Part shown: positions 1-5,925 of the stretch, piece after piece | How the letters are laid out: each line of letters begins with the position of its first letter | Numbering within the stretch: the first letter of the stretch is position 1 | Assembly (NCBI GenBank): GCA_046757565.1 | Contig: JBHHYN010000126.1 | Coordinates: forward strand, 1 to 8,068 | Direction of reading: 5' to 3' | DNA from: JBHHYN01 sp046757565 | GTDB lineage: Bacteria; Pseudomonadota; Gammaproteobacteria; Eutrophobiales; Eutrophobiaceae | Length of the DNA: 8,068 nt | The notes under the pieces: generated by a model | What the model was told of the DNA's origin: nothing | Database searches by the model: none | The model's input: the letters and a program-made list of their open reading frames with translations, nothing else | Made by a program: the position numbers and the translations under genes

Positions 1-55
1 CACGGGAATGACGGGCTACTGTTTATATATCAACCCACAGATTCTGCTGAAGGCC
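1..55. repeat. Left terminal inverted repeat, probable end of an ISL3-like insertion sequence
   Basis: Positions 32-52 are the exact reverse complement of 8019-8039 (21 of 21 bases). With a single-base gap the match extends inward to position 55, reading GGCCTTCAGC on the minus strand against GGCTCTTCAGC at 8015. Sequence beyond the repeat (1-31) does not match the other end. That is what is expected if this is the right end of one IS copy and 8015 onward is the left end of a second copy in the same orientation. The GGCTCTTC-type terminus is typical of ISL3-family elements; that assignment is from memory of the family. No transposase is visible. Confidence 0.6.
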
Positions 56-93
56 TTAATAATTTAAAGAATTTAATCTCTAAACACGGATAA
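1..93 (+). CDS. Possible 3' end of an upstream gene, cut by the window edge
   Basis: Frame 1 is open from the first base to a TAA at 91-93, ten bases before the ATG of the membrane protein. It reads plausibly as a protein C-terminus (segments such as GLLFIYQPTDS and LNNLKNLISKHG). However, it runs straight through the inverted repeat at 32-55, and frame 2 is also open from the edge to a stop at 65-67. The reading may be accidental. I cannot name a family. Sequence to the left of the window would settle it. Confidence 0.2.
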   Translation, partial: HGNDGLLFIYQPTDSAEGLNNLKNLISKHG

Positions 94-102
94 GATGGAT
101 TG

Positions 103-543
103 ATGAAAATAGCCGGTGCCCTGTTATTTGCATTTATTGCCGCACTGGGGAACGCATTGTTTGTTGCGGGTCAAAAAAAGGCCGTTGGTATTGATAACGG
201 CCTTGGCTTTATTGTTTATGCCGTTGCCATGGCGTTTGTATTAATATTAATGACTGTCCCGTTAATCGGTACTCCGAATTATCTGCATACGGTCAGAGCG
301 AGCTGGGTTTGGGTTATAGTGGGAGGAGTTGGCCTGTGTATGACGTATATTGGTTTTAACCTTCTCTACACGTACTATGGTGCATCCTACTATATTCTGT
401 TTGCGGTAATGTCGATTATTACCACGACTGTTATCGTCGGTGTTATTTTTTTCAGAGAATCACTTAATATTTTCCACTGGAGCGCCTTACTATTCGCTCT
501 CATTACGGTAGCTCTGTTTTCAATTGGATCAGCAAAGGGATAA
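103..543 (+). CDS. Small DMT-superfamily (EamA-like) integral membrane protein
   Basis: A very hydrophobic protein of 146 residues with about five predicted membrane segments, roughly at residues 3-23, 32-53, 68-90, 94-117 and 123-143. The end of the fourth segment and the following FFRESL..FHWSALLFALITVALFSIG stretch match the last two helices of an EamA repeat. Full EamA transporters carry two such repeats in about 300 residues, so this is a half-size member that would act as a dimer in the inner membrane, as SMR and ArnE/ArnF-type proteins do. The substrate cannot be inferred. The start is ATG at 103; a TTG at 100 in the same frame is an alternative, and the ribosome site (GGAT around 97-100) is weak. 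A role in solute export or import for the neighbouring pathway is only a guess. The gene is visibly more AT-rich than the genes at the right of the window. Confidence 0.75.
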   Translation: MKIAGALLFAFIAALGNALFVAGQKKAVGIDNGLGFIVYAVAMAFVLILMTVPLIGTPNYLHTVRASWVWVIVGGVGLCMTYIGFNLLYTYYGASYYILFAVMSIITTTVIVGVIFFRESLNIFHWSALLFALITVALFSIGSAKG

Positions 544-719
544 ATCAGATTCCGTATAGATCTTTTTTTCTGGCGGTCGGCAACATAAGTAGTATTTTTA
601 TTACGCGTTAATGCTGCTGTACCTGCTCTTTGCCGGACTCCAGAACTATTACGAAATGATTAAGATAAAAACATATCGAACATTTTTAATGCGAATCCAC
701 GTTTTAAAGAGTCAAAGAT
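544..719. other. Intergenic stretch with no clear gene or terminator
   Basis: This AT-rich gap follows the membrane protein gene. A run of seven T (about 564-571) lies shortly after its stop codon but has no convincing stem before it. A short frame from ATG 611 to TAA 728-730 would encode 39 residues with a hydrophobic beginning (LLYLLFAGL), but it lacks a ribosome site and overlaps the next start. I see no strong promoter for the hydrolase gene at 720, although one must lie here or further upstream. Confidence 0.4.
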
Positions 720-1562
720 ATGTCAGATAAATATGTAAAGGATAATTTTGAACATGACGGTATTTTCGTCGACTATATTAAACCTGGTCATGAAGCACCA
801 CATCCCTTGGGACTGCCACTTTTATTCATCCATGGGGGTTTCCATGGTAGCTGGTGCTGGCATTATTACCTCAAGTACTTTGCGACGGCTGGATATGAAT
901 GTTACGCGCTGAACTGGTATAACCACTACAAGTCTGCGGCGCTCCCGATGGAACAGTTTGTGAACCGTAGCATTGTCGATGTCACGGAGGAAATCGATAA
1001 AATAGTAGATTATCTCAAACTCACACCGGTTATTGTAGGATGGAGCATGGGAGGACTGGCTGCGCTGAAATACGCTGAACAGTCGTTACTCCCTGGCCTG
1101 GTTCTCATCACCCCGGGTATACCTCTGGAAGCCGGCGGCGCCCACATCGAATTACCGATACCGTACGATGATCAACAGCCTTTTTCACCACCACCGTTTG
1201 AGATAGCGAAGGAGTTATTTCTTCAAGGAGTAGATGAAGAACGGGCAAAACACTATTATTCTCTGCTGTGTCCGGAATCAGCAAAAGCGGTGCGGGAGGT
1301 TATGGACACCGGGCATGCAATATCCGTAGATAAAACAAAGATTTCACATCCCATATTAGTGTTGGGTGCCGAATGTGACCGGCTTGCTCCACCGGACCTG
1401 GTGCGAAATACCGCAGATGTTTATGCTGCTGATTATATCTATATCAGAGGGAAAGGCCACAATCTGCTGACTGAATGCGGTTGGCAAGAGACTGCAGAAC
1501 TGATCGTAAAATGGTTGCGTAGAATGGATATGCTATCAGGAGCCCGGGCATACGGACTCTGA
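720..1562 (+). CDS. Alpha/beta-fold hydrolase
   Basis: A serine hydrolase of 280 residues, the usual single-domain length. The oxyanion-loop HGG is at residues 38-40 and the nucleophile elbow GWSMGG at 107-112 (Ser109). The acid is Asp220 in GAECDRLAP, and the general base is His247 in GKGHNLL. All three catalytic residues are present in the right order and spacing. The segment after strand 4 reads LNWYNHYKS where the family usually has D-x-R-G-H-G-x-S, and a lid region rich in proline lies around 143-160. The reaction could be ester, amide or C-C bond hydrolysis; sequence alone does not decide. It lies 55-73 bases before an isochorismatase-type hydrolase in the same direction. Such a pairing recalls nicotinate catabolism, where a deformylase of this fold (NicD) acts just before a maleamate amidase (NicF), but I do not claim orthology. 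The ribosome site is weak (AAAGAG about 707-712). Confidence 0.9.
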   Translation: MSDKYVKDNFEHDGIFVDYIKPGHEAPHPLGLPLLFIHGGFHGSWCWHYYLKYFATAGYECYALNWYNHYKSAALPMEQFVNRSIVDVTEEIDKIVDYLKLTPVIVGWSMGGLAALKYAEQSLLPGLVLITPGIPLEAGGAHIELPIPYDDQQPFSPPPFEIAKELFLQGVDEERAKHYYSLLCPESAKAVREVMDTGHAISVDKTKISHPILVLGAECDRLAPPDLVRNTADVYAADYIYIRGKGHNLLTECGWQETAELIVKWLRRMDMLSGARAYGL

Positions 1563-1635
1563 CGTTCCAGCATGTATAGTAATGAGAAAGCGCAGGCGAC
1601 TCTGTTAAAGTGGAAATATGGGAGATAAAGATATC

Positions 1636-2277
1636 ATGTTCGAAATAGACTTTCCTGTCGTACCCCGGATGATGGCCTTGATCAACGTTGATATGCAAAA
1701 CTGCTTCGTCCATGGATATCCGTTCTCGGCGCCTGATGGACTTGAATTACAGGATAGAATCAATCATCTGGCCACGGTTTGCCGCAAAGCGGGTGTAACA
1801 GTGATCCATACCAGCCATGTCATTCGCCCTGATGGTTCGAATATAGGCGTGATGGGAGAGATCATTCCGCCGGTCAAGGAAGGCATGATAAACAAGGGTT
1901 CAGAATCTGCAGCCTTGCATGCGGGGCTCGTGGTGGAAGATACCGATATCCTCCTCGACAAACCACGTTTTGGCGCTTTTCACGGTACCGATTTGGATCT
2001 GATATTGCGTTTGCGTGACATCGACACGGTGATTATCACCGGTATTGCTACCAATATATGCTGCGAGACCACAGCACGGGAAGCAAACATGCGCGACTTC
2101 CGTATCTTTTTCATGAGTGATGGCACCTCGACTTTCTCCCTGGGTGAACTCAGCAAGGATGATATCCAGAAAGTTACCTGCGCGACGCTCGGTGCAGCAT
2201 TCGCCCAGGTAATTACCGTCGATGAAATGATTGCCAGGATCAAGGCAACCAGTGTTGAAGCCGAACTCGTCGAATAA
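1636..2277 (+). CDS. Isochorismatase-family cysteine hydrolase (amidohydrolase type)
   Basis: About 213 residues, the normal length for the family. From the ATG at 1636 the catalytic triad is Asp19 (NVDMQNCF), Lys109 (LDKPRFGAF) and the nucleophile Cys142 (GIATNICCETTAREA). The non-proline cis-peptide region TGIATN precedes the cysteine as in the family. FGAFHGTDLD and the CCETTAREA helix place it nearer the ureidoacrylate, biuret, maleamate or N-carbamoylsarcosine amidase branch than true isochorismatases. It therefore probably hydrolyses an amide, releasing ammonia or a carbamate; the substrate is unknown. Start choice: an in-frame ATG at 1618 would add six residues, but the GGGAG at 1620-1624 sits at a workable distance from 1636, so the latter is preferred. 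It follows the alpha/beta hydrolase and may share its transcript. Its stop codon lies four bases from the stop of the convergent MarR gene. Confidence 0.88.
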   Translation: MFEIDFPVVPRMMALINVDMQNCFVHGYPFSAPDGLELQDRINHLATVCRKAGVTVIHTSHVIRPDGSNIGVMGEIIPPVKEGMINKGSESAALHAGLVVEDTDILLDKPRFGAFHGTDLDLILRLRDIDTVIITGIATNICCETTAREANMRDFRIFFMSDGTSTFSLGELSKDDIQKVTCATLGAAFAQVITVDEMIARIKATSVEAELVE

Positions 2278-2284
2278 CATGTTA
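2275..2284. repeat. Palindrome joining two convergent stop codons
   Basis: TAACATGTTA is a perfect 10-base palindrome. Its left TAA is the stop of the cysteine hydrolase and its right half, read on the minus strand, is the TAA stop of the MarR gene. Only four bases separate the genes, so there is no room for a bidirectional terminator between them. The two messages must overlap at their 3' ends or end inside each other's coding region. Confidence 0.6.
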
Positions 2285-2824
2285 ATTTATTTCACTCTTT
2301 AGCAAGGCAAGTGCGCGCTCTACACGGAAACGGATGCCTTCCATTTGCTCAACCAAATATCGAAATTCCTGTGCGGAAAATTCGCCAAATACCATTCCAT
2401 TTACCCGTTGACGGTTCTTGTGAAAACCGTTCAACCTGGTAATGGTTGCCGGAGTTAGGGAAAGCAGTACGACCCGGCGATCCGATTTAGATTGTATTCG
2501 CCGTAAATGGCCCGTTTTTTCCATGAGTTTGGATTGTGCGGTAACGAACGTTGATTTCACATGAAGTTTATTGGCGATCTCACCTACTGGCACGCCCACC
2601 CCCTTATCCAGATGATCTACGGCCATGAGAATGTTCCACTGGGGGCCGGTGATACCGGTCAAACTCGCCCAGTACGTTCGAATCCTCCCCATATGGTTGC
2701 TGATTGAAAAAAAATCCCAAAGAATCGTTCGCAACAGACGATCTGACTCCTGGTTCGACATGGAGGGAATAGTGATGACCGGGGACCTCGGCTTCGCCTT
2801 CCTTGCCCTCTTTTTGTTAGCCAT
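2282..2824 (-). CDS. MarR-family transcriptional regulator
   Basis: A winged helix-turn-helix protein of 180 residues, slightly longer than the usual 140-160 because of a basic N-terminal tail (ANKKRARKAKPR). The dimerisation helices occupy about 28-60 and 138-175. The DNA-binding core runs from TGPQWNILMAV (59-69) through the recognition region VGEIANKLHVKSTFVTAQSKLMEKTG (80-105). The wing is RRIQSKSDRRVVLLSLTP (108-125), with the Asp-Arg-Arg signature at 115-117. MarR proteins usually bind a 16-20 base palindrome and are released by aromatic or phenolic ligands. It is divergent from the UbiD-family operon, so the simplest inference is that it controls that operon and itself from the shared 246-base region. 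A second methionine at residue 22 has no ribosome site before it, so the longer start is kept. Confidence 0.92.
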   Translation of the reverse strand: MANKKRARKAKPRSPVITIPSMSNQESDRLLRTILWDFFSISNHMGRIRTYWASLTGITGPQWNILMAVDHLDKGVGVPVGEIANKLHVKSTFVTAQSKLMEKTGHLRRIQSKSDRRVVLLSLTPATITRLNGFHKNRQRVNGMVFGEFSAQEFRYLVEQMEGIRFRVERALALLKSEIN

Positions 2825-2895
2825 TAGACTAATCCGTCCGATACAAAACCGGATCTATTTAAAATCAAGAATTTAATTCCTGTTTCATAAGTGAC

Positions 2896-2970
2896 CAATC
2901 GTCTCCGGATTGAACCTGACAGCGAATATAAAAAGATAGATACATTTTCAATTCATTGATGGTTATTGAA
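2896..2970. promoter_or_regulatory. Candidate MarR operator region with repeated ATTGAA half-sites
   Basis: Three copies of the hexamer ATTGAA lie in 75 bases: 2909-2914 and 2965-2970 on the plus strand, and 2947-2952 on the minus strand (TTCAAT). They form inverted arrangements. CAATC at 2896-2900 pairs with GATTG at 2908-2912, giving a 17-base dyad. TCAAT at 2948-2952 pairs with ATTGA at 2955-2959, giving a 12-base dyad, and another ATTGA begins ten bases further on, at 2965. The dyads lie upstream of the UbiD-operon -35 box and in the likely promoter zone of the divergent marR-type gene. Binding is inferred, not shown. Confidence 0.35.
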
Positions 2971-2993
2971 GAAATCATACAAATGCCCCGATG

Positions 2994-3020
2994 TTGACAT
3001 ATCCTCGGCTTTTCTTTAAT
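2994..3020 (+). promoter_or_regulatory. Predicted sigma70-type promoter of the UbiD-family operon
   Basis: A perfect -35 box TTGACA (2994-2999) is followed after 15 bases by TTTAAT (3015-3020), five of six matches to TATAAT. The spacing is two short of ideal; a weaker TAATGT at 3017-3022 has 17-base spacing. It leaves a leader of about 45 bases before the ATG at 3071. The leader contains an inverted pair AAGTT (3035-3039) and AACTT (3051-3055) that could be a further operator. Confidence 0.45.
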
Positions 3021-3070
3021 GTGATTATATAAGTAAGTTCTATATTTAACAACTTCAGGAAACTTTCATC

Positions 3071-4483
3071 ATGACACTTTCTATAAGTCACGCTCCGCCT
3101 CCACAGCCACAACGGCCGCTGGATAAAAGTTTACGGGACTACCTGCAGACACACTCCGATGCAGTAATTCGTATTACAAAGCCCGTGAACATTGATGACA
3201 TAGGGGCCCTTTCCGCCCAGGTAGATGACCCGATCCTGTTCGAGAATATTATTGAACATCCAGGGTTTCGGTTGACCGATATGCTGGTCAAAAACCGCAG
3301 GAACCAGGCCCGGGCACTGGGCGTCGAACCCGAGCATTACCTGCGGACCCTGGCGTACCGGCTGAGACAACCGCCAAGTGGTTTTAAATACGTGAAAACG
3401 GGACCGGTTAAGGAAGTCATCAGCACAGGAGACGAAGCGGACTGGACGAAGTTACCCGCGTCCCTTCACAAAGAAGGAGATGAGTTCCCCTTTATTACGG
3501 CAATGAACATACTCAAAGATCCGGAGACCGGGTACTACAATACTTCACACTGCGGGACTTTAGTAGCGGGTCCGCGCCGCGGTTTCCCATCGTTCGCGAC
3601 ACAACATAGCAATATCATCATAAGGAAGTATAAAGAACTGGGGCTCGATAAAATGCCAATGGCTTATATCTTCGGAATACCTCCGGCTTACGAGATCATG
3701 GACAACTTTTCCGGCCTGCACATGGATATGTGGGGTGAACTCGAAATGGTGGGGACTATTATGGATCAAGATATTCAGATGGTTGCCTGCGAGACCATCG
3801 ATCTGAATGTTCCGGCCCATGCGGAAATTGTTGTCGAAGGACATGTTAATCTCGGCGAACGGTTCAGAACCGGAGAAGTCACCTCTCCATCCATGTACAA
3901 CATGCCCCATTTCGAAAATTGTCCTGAATTTATTGTCACGGCAATAACCATGCGGGAGGACCGGCCAATCTACCGCAATCACCAAACCTGCCCGGAAACG
4001 GATCACCAGACCTTACCACGACTTTGCCACGAAGCCGTACTCTATAACCGTCTGACGGAAATGGGGTTGAAAGTTAAAGAAATACGCTTCCCGACATGGG
4101 GCGGCGCCCTGTCCTGTCTCATTCAGTTTGATTACCCGTTTGATGGCTTCGTGAATGACGCATTGATGACAGTGATGGGGGCGCCCTGGATAAATACCAA
4201 ACTGGTGGTCGCACTCAGTCCTGATACCGATATTGAGAATGCCAGGGATGTCTATCATGCTATCGCCAGTCGCGCTGATCCGGAGCGGGATGTGATCATT
4301 GTCCCACATACCCGCGGATCCCCGTATGACCCTTCTTCGACACCCCTGGCGGATCATCCGCCGTTCAGAACCGTCGGCAAGATGGGCATTGATGCAACCA
4401 TCAAGGCCCGCTACGATACGCACGATTTTGATCGGGCCTGGCCCAAGAATTGGGGTAAAGTACACCTTAAGGACTACCTCTAA
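3071..4483 (+). CDS. UbiD-family protein with a non-canonical active site
   Basis: 470 residues, within the 450-510 range of UbiD-family (de)carboxylases, which act on unsaturated or aromatic acids using prenylated FMN made by UbiX. The family core is visible. The residues matching the Fdc1 metal ligands are Asn157 (YYNTSHCG), His179 (FATQHSN, with the preceding Gln178) and Glu223 (WGELEMVG), followed by VPAHAEIVVEG (248-257). However, the arginine five residues after the metal Asn (N-x-x-x-x-R in relatives) is Gly162, and the usual EGPFGE loop is replaced by TGEVTS at 267-272. The Glu-Arg-Glu network is thus absent in this alignment. The C-terminal half is long and well ordered (REDRPIYRNHQTCPETDHQTLP), with no sign of decay. 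Ribosome site AGGA at 3057-3060, ten bases before the ATG. First gene of an operon with the CMD-like and cupin genes. No ubiX is in the window. The family is sure; decarboxylase activity is doubtful. Confidence 0.85.
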   Translation: MTLSISHAPPPQPQRPLDKSLRDYLQTHSDAVIRITKPVNIDDIGALSAQVDDPILFENIIEHPGFRLTDMLVKNRRNQARALGVEPEHYLRTLAYRLRQPPSGFKYVKTGPVKEVISTGDEADWTKLPASLHKEGDEFPFITAMNILKDPETGYYNTSHCGTLVAGPRRGFPSFATQHSNIIIRKYKELGLDKMPMAYIFGIPPAYEIMDNFSGLHMDMWGELEMVGTIMDQDIQMVACETIDLNVPAHAEIVVEGHVNLGERFRTGEVTSPSMYNMPHFENCPEFIVTAITMREDRPIYRNHQTCPETDHQTLPRLCHEAVLYNRLTEMGLKVKEIRFPTWGGALSCLIQFDYPFDGFVNDALMTVMGAPWINTKLVVALSPDTDIENARDVYHAIASRADPERDVIIVPHTRGSPYDPSSTPLADHPPFRTVGKMGIDATIKARYDTHDFDRAWPKNWGKVHLKDYL

Positions 4484-4506
4484 TTTAAGTTTGGAGATTT
4501 AATGAG

Positions 4507-5130
4507 ATGAATACGACAACGACAGAAGCAATACAAGAGGAAGAGCCGTTCATTCCGTATGCAGATCCGGCACAGGCGCCCGATTACCTGAAAAAATTAC
4601 TGGATCCCTATATGGAACGTATGGGATTTCTTCCCAATGCGCTGAAACTATATATTCATCGTCCTGAGATTGCAGAAATTCTCTGGCAACTCAACAATCG
4701 GGTAATGCGCGATCCGAGCTCTACACTCGATCAAAGACTCAAACGCGAGCTTGGCAGCGTAGCCAGTAAACTCAACAAGTGCAAATATTGTACTTCACAT
4801 CACACTGCAATCCTGCAAAACCCGGCTAATCAGGCAATGGAAGGCTGGGGGATGGGAGATGACGAGGTGCAAGCACTGCTTGGTGGTGAATGGAAACCTG
4901 CTAACGCAATGGAACGTGCCTGTTTTGAATTTGTTATCGAGGCGACAACTGATTCGGGCAAAGTTTCAGAAGAAACCTATGAAGAATTGAAAAAAAACCT
5001 TACCCCCGAGCAGATTATCGAACTTGCAGCAGTGGTCGGTTTTTGGAAGATGTATAATACCATTCACCAAAGCCTTCGAGTACCGCTTGAAGCGCGTCTT
5101 TTTGAGGTCGCTAAAAAGACAGGCCTTTAA
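4507..5130 (+). CDS. Carboxymuconolactone decarboxylase / AhpD-like (peroxidase-related) protein
   Basis: A helical protein of 207 residues. The redox or proton-relay motif CxxCxxxH is intact as Cys92, Cys95 and His99 in LNKCKYCTSHHTAIL, with a glutamate (Glu81) on the preceding helix as in AhpD and CMD proteins. The C-terminal half (LTPEQIIELAAVVGFWKMYNTIHQSL, 165-190) looks like the second helical repeat of peroxidase-related family members but has no cysteine pair. AhpD-type members reduce peroxides through the disulfide, while CMD members decarboxylate a lactone and lack the first cysteine, so the two cysteines favour a redox role. Ribosome site GGAG at 4493-4496. A second ATG at 4502-4504 is followed at once by an in-frame TGA and is not used. 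It starts 23 bases after the UbiD-family gene, so the two are surely cotranscribed. Confidence 0.85.
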   Translation: MNTTTTEAIQEEEPFIPYADPAQAPDYLKKLLDPYMERMGFLPNALKLYIHRPEIAEILWQLNNRVMRDPSSTLDQRLKRELGSVASKLNKCKYCTSHHTAILQNPANQAMEGWGMGDDEVQALLGGEWKPANAMERACFEFVIEATTDSGKVSEETYEELKKNLTPEQIIELAAVVGFWKMYNTIHQSLRVPLEARLFEVAKKTGL

Positions 5131-5200
5131 GGATATGACTAAGGTGTAATCCGGAACAGCAAAAATTGCTGAATCAGCAGACCAAATAGAGAAATAGACA

Positions 5201-5581
5201 ATGTCAATAAATAAAGCACATGAGGAATTCCATAGTCTTGATATGGACAGCGGCTGGCAGGTGCCTCCAGGTTACCCTGAAGGCATGGAGCAAAAAATCC
5301 TGTCTGGGGAGCTTGATGAAGAACAAAAACGGGGCAGCCGCACCCGGCTTTTGCGTTTCAAACCCGGTGTATTCTCCACGGTACCGTTCGAACATGAATA
5401 CTGGGAAGAGGTCTATCTACTCAGTGGCGACCTCATTGTCGGCAGTGATGAAAACGGCGAAGGTGGTGAATCGTTCCAACCAAACACTTATGCGTGCCGG
5501 CCTCCCGGTGTCCCCCACGGACCATTTAAATCCGAAAATGGATGTGTGTTGCTTGAATTCCATTATTTCGATCCGATTTAA
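5201..5581 (+). CDS. Small single-domain cupin
   Basis: 126 residues forming one beta-barrel. Cupin motif 1 is at about 56-76 (PGVFSTVPFEHEYWEEVYLLSG) with His65, Tyr67 where a second histidine is usual, and Glu69. Motif 2 is PPGVPHGPF at 101-109, with His106. Two histidines and one glutamate could bind Fe, Mn or Zn, but the classical three-His/one-Glu set is incomplete. Small cupins of this kind serve as dioxygenases, isomerases or metal-binding anti-sigma domains (ChrR type); this one cannot be assigned. It lies 70 bases after the CMD-like gene in the same direction and is probably the last gene of that operon. The ribosome site is poor (AGAGAAA near 5188-5194). Confidence 0.82.
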   Translation: MSINKAHEEFHSLDMDSGWQVPPGYPEGMEQKILSGELDEEQKRGSRTRLLRFKPGVFSTVPFEHEYWEEVYLLSGDLIVGSDENGEGGESFQPNTYACRPPGVPHGPFKSENGCVLLEFHYFDPI

Positions 5582-5924
5582 GAAGGGTACACGATAATAA
5601 TGCCGTGCGAATTTTGAAAAGTTACGCCCGCAAACGCCGGCATGAATACATGCGCGCTATAATGGGAATGACTGAACGTTGAATGCTATGAGGGTACAAG
5701 CCATAGAGATTAAATCCACAATCGATGATTAAGCTGACACATCCCCTTTCAACCACGAACATCATCGTGCTCTGAAATATCTTCATGTAACTGTAAAACT
5801 TCATGTGCTCGTTGTACAACTGGATAATCGATCATTTTACCCTTGTACTCAACATATACACATCCTCCAGTCAATGCGACAGTAAAAGTGTTAATTAACC
5901 CAGAGGCATGTTCCACCTGTTGTA
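5582..5924. other. Gene-free junction region between two operons
   Basis: No intact gene is supported here. The right half (5749-5925) is a lyase gene remnant on the minus strand. The left half contains a 25-codon frame from GTG 5605 to TGA 5680-5682 encoding a very basic peptide (centre YARKRRHEYM), and an AATA-loop hairpin GCATG/CATGC at 5640-5653 with no T-run. No clear rho-independent terminator for the cupin operon is seen, and no convincing promoter for the following CoA-transferase. TATAAT at 5658-5663 has no -35 partner at the right distance. Confidence 0.5.
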
Positions 5925-5925
5925 A
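5749..5925 (-). pseudogene. C-terminal remnant of a CitE-like (HpcH/HpaI aldolase/citrate lyase family) gene
   Basis: Reading the minus strand down from about 5925 to the TGA at 5749-5751 gives an open frame whose second half reads GGCVYVEYKG then KMIDYPVVQRAHEVLQLHED. The pattern G-K-M-I-D-x-P-V-V-x-R-A is the C-terminal signature of CitE-type lyases (citrate lyase beta, malyl-CoA and citramalyl-CoA lyases). Only about 45-50 residues remain of a family that is usually 270-320 long. The catalytic barrel, which should lie at higher coordinates, is missing, because the CoA-transferase coding sequence begins there. No start codon with a ribosome site serves this fragment. It is best read as the tail of a lyase gene cut off when the right-hand gene pair was joined on. 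Family recognition is from the motif only. Confidence 0.55.

Noticed and set aside
1..15. Left edge resembles the CGTCATTCCCG-type dispersed repeat when read on the minus strand
   Set aside because: Only about 15 bases are visible and the second arm is absent, so a repeat call cannot be supported.
611..730. 39-codon frame with a hydrophobic start between the membrane protein and hydrolase genes
   Set aside because: No ribosome site, it overlaps the hydrolase start by several codons, and AT-rich spacer easily gives such a frame. It may be a relic but is not supported as a gene.
1444..1713. Minus-strand frame across the end of the hydrolase and start of the cysteine hydrolase genes
   Set aside because: It crosses two solid plus-strand genes and shows no motif of its own.
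3560..4465. Long minus-strand frames opposite the UbiD-family gene
   Set aside because: They are antisense shadows of a well-supported coding sequence, with compositions that fit no protein family.
5640..5653. GCATG-AATA-CATGC hairpin as a terminator
   Set aside because: The stem is only five pairs and no T-run follows, so it does not fit a rho-independent terminator.
5622..5819. 65-codon minus-strand frame in the junction region
   Set aside because: It overlaps the lyase remnant in a different frame, its residues match no recognisable motif, and it has no clear ribosome site.
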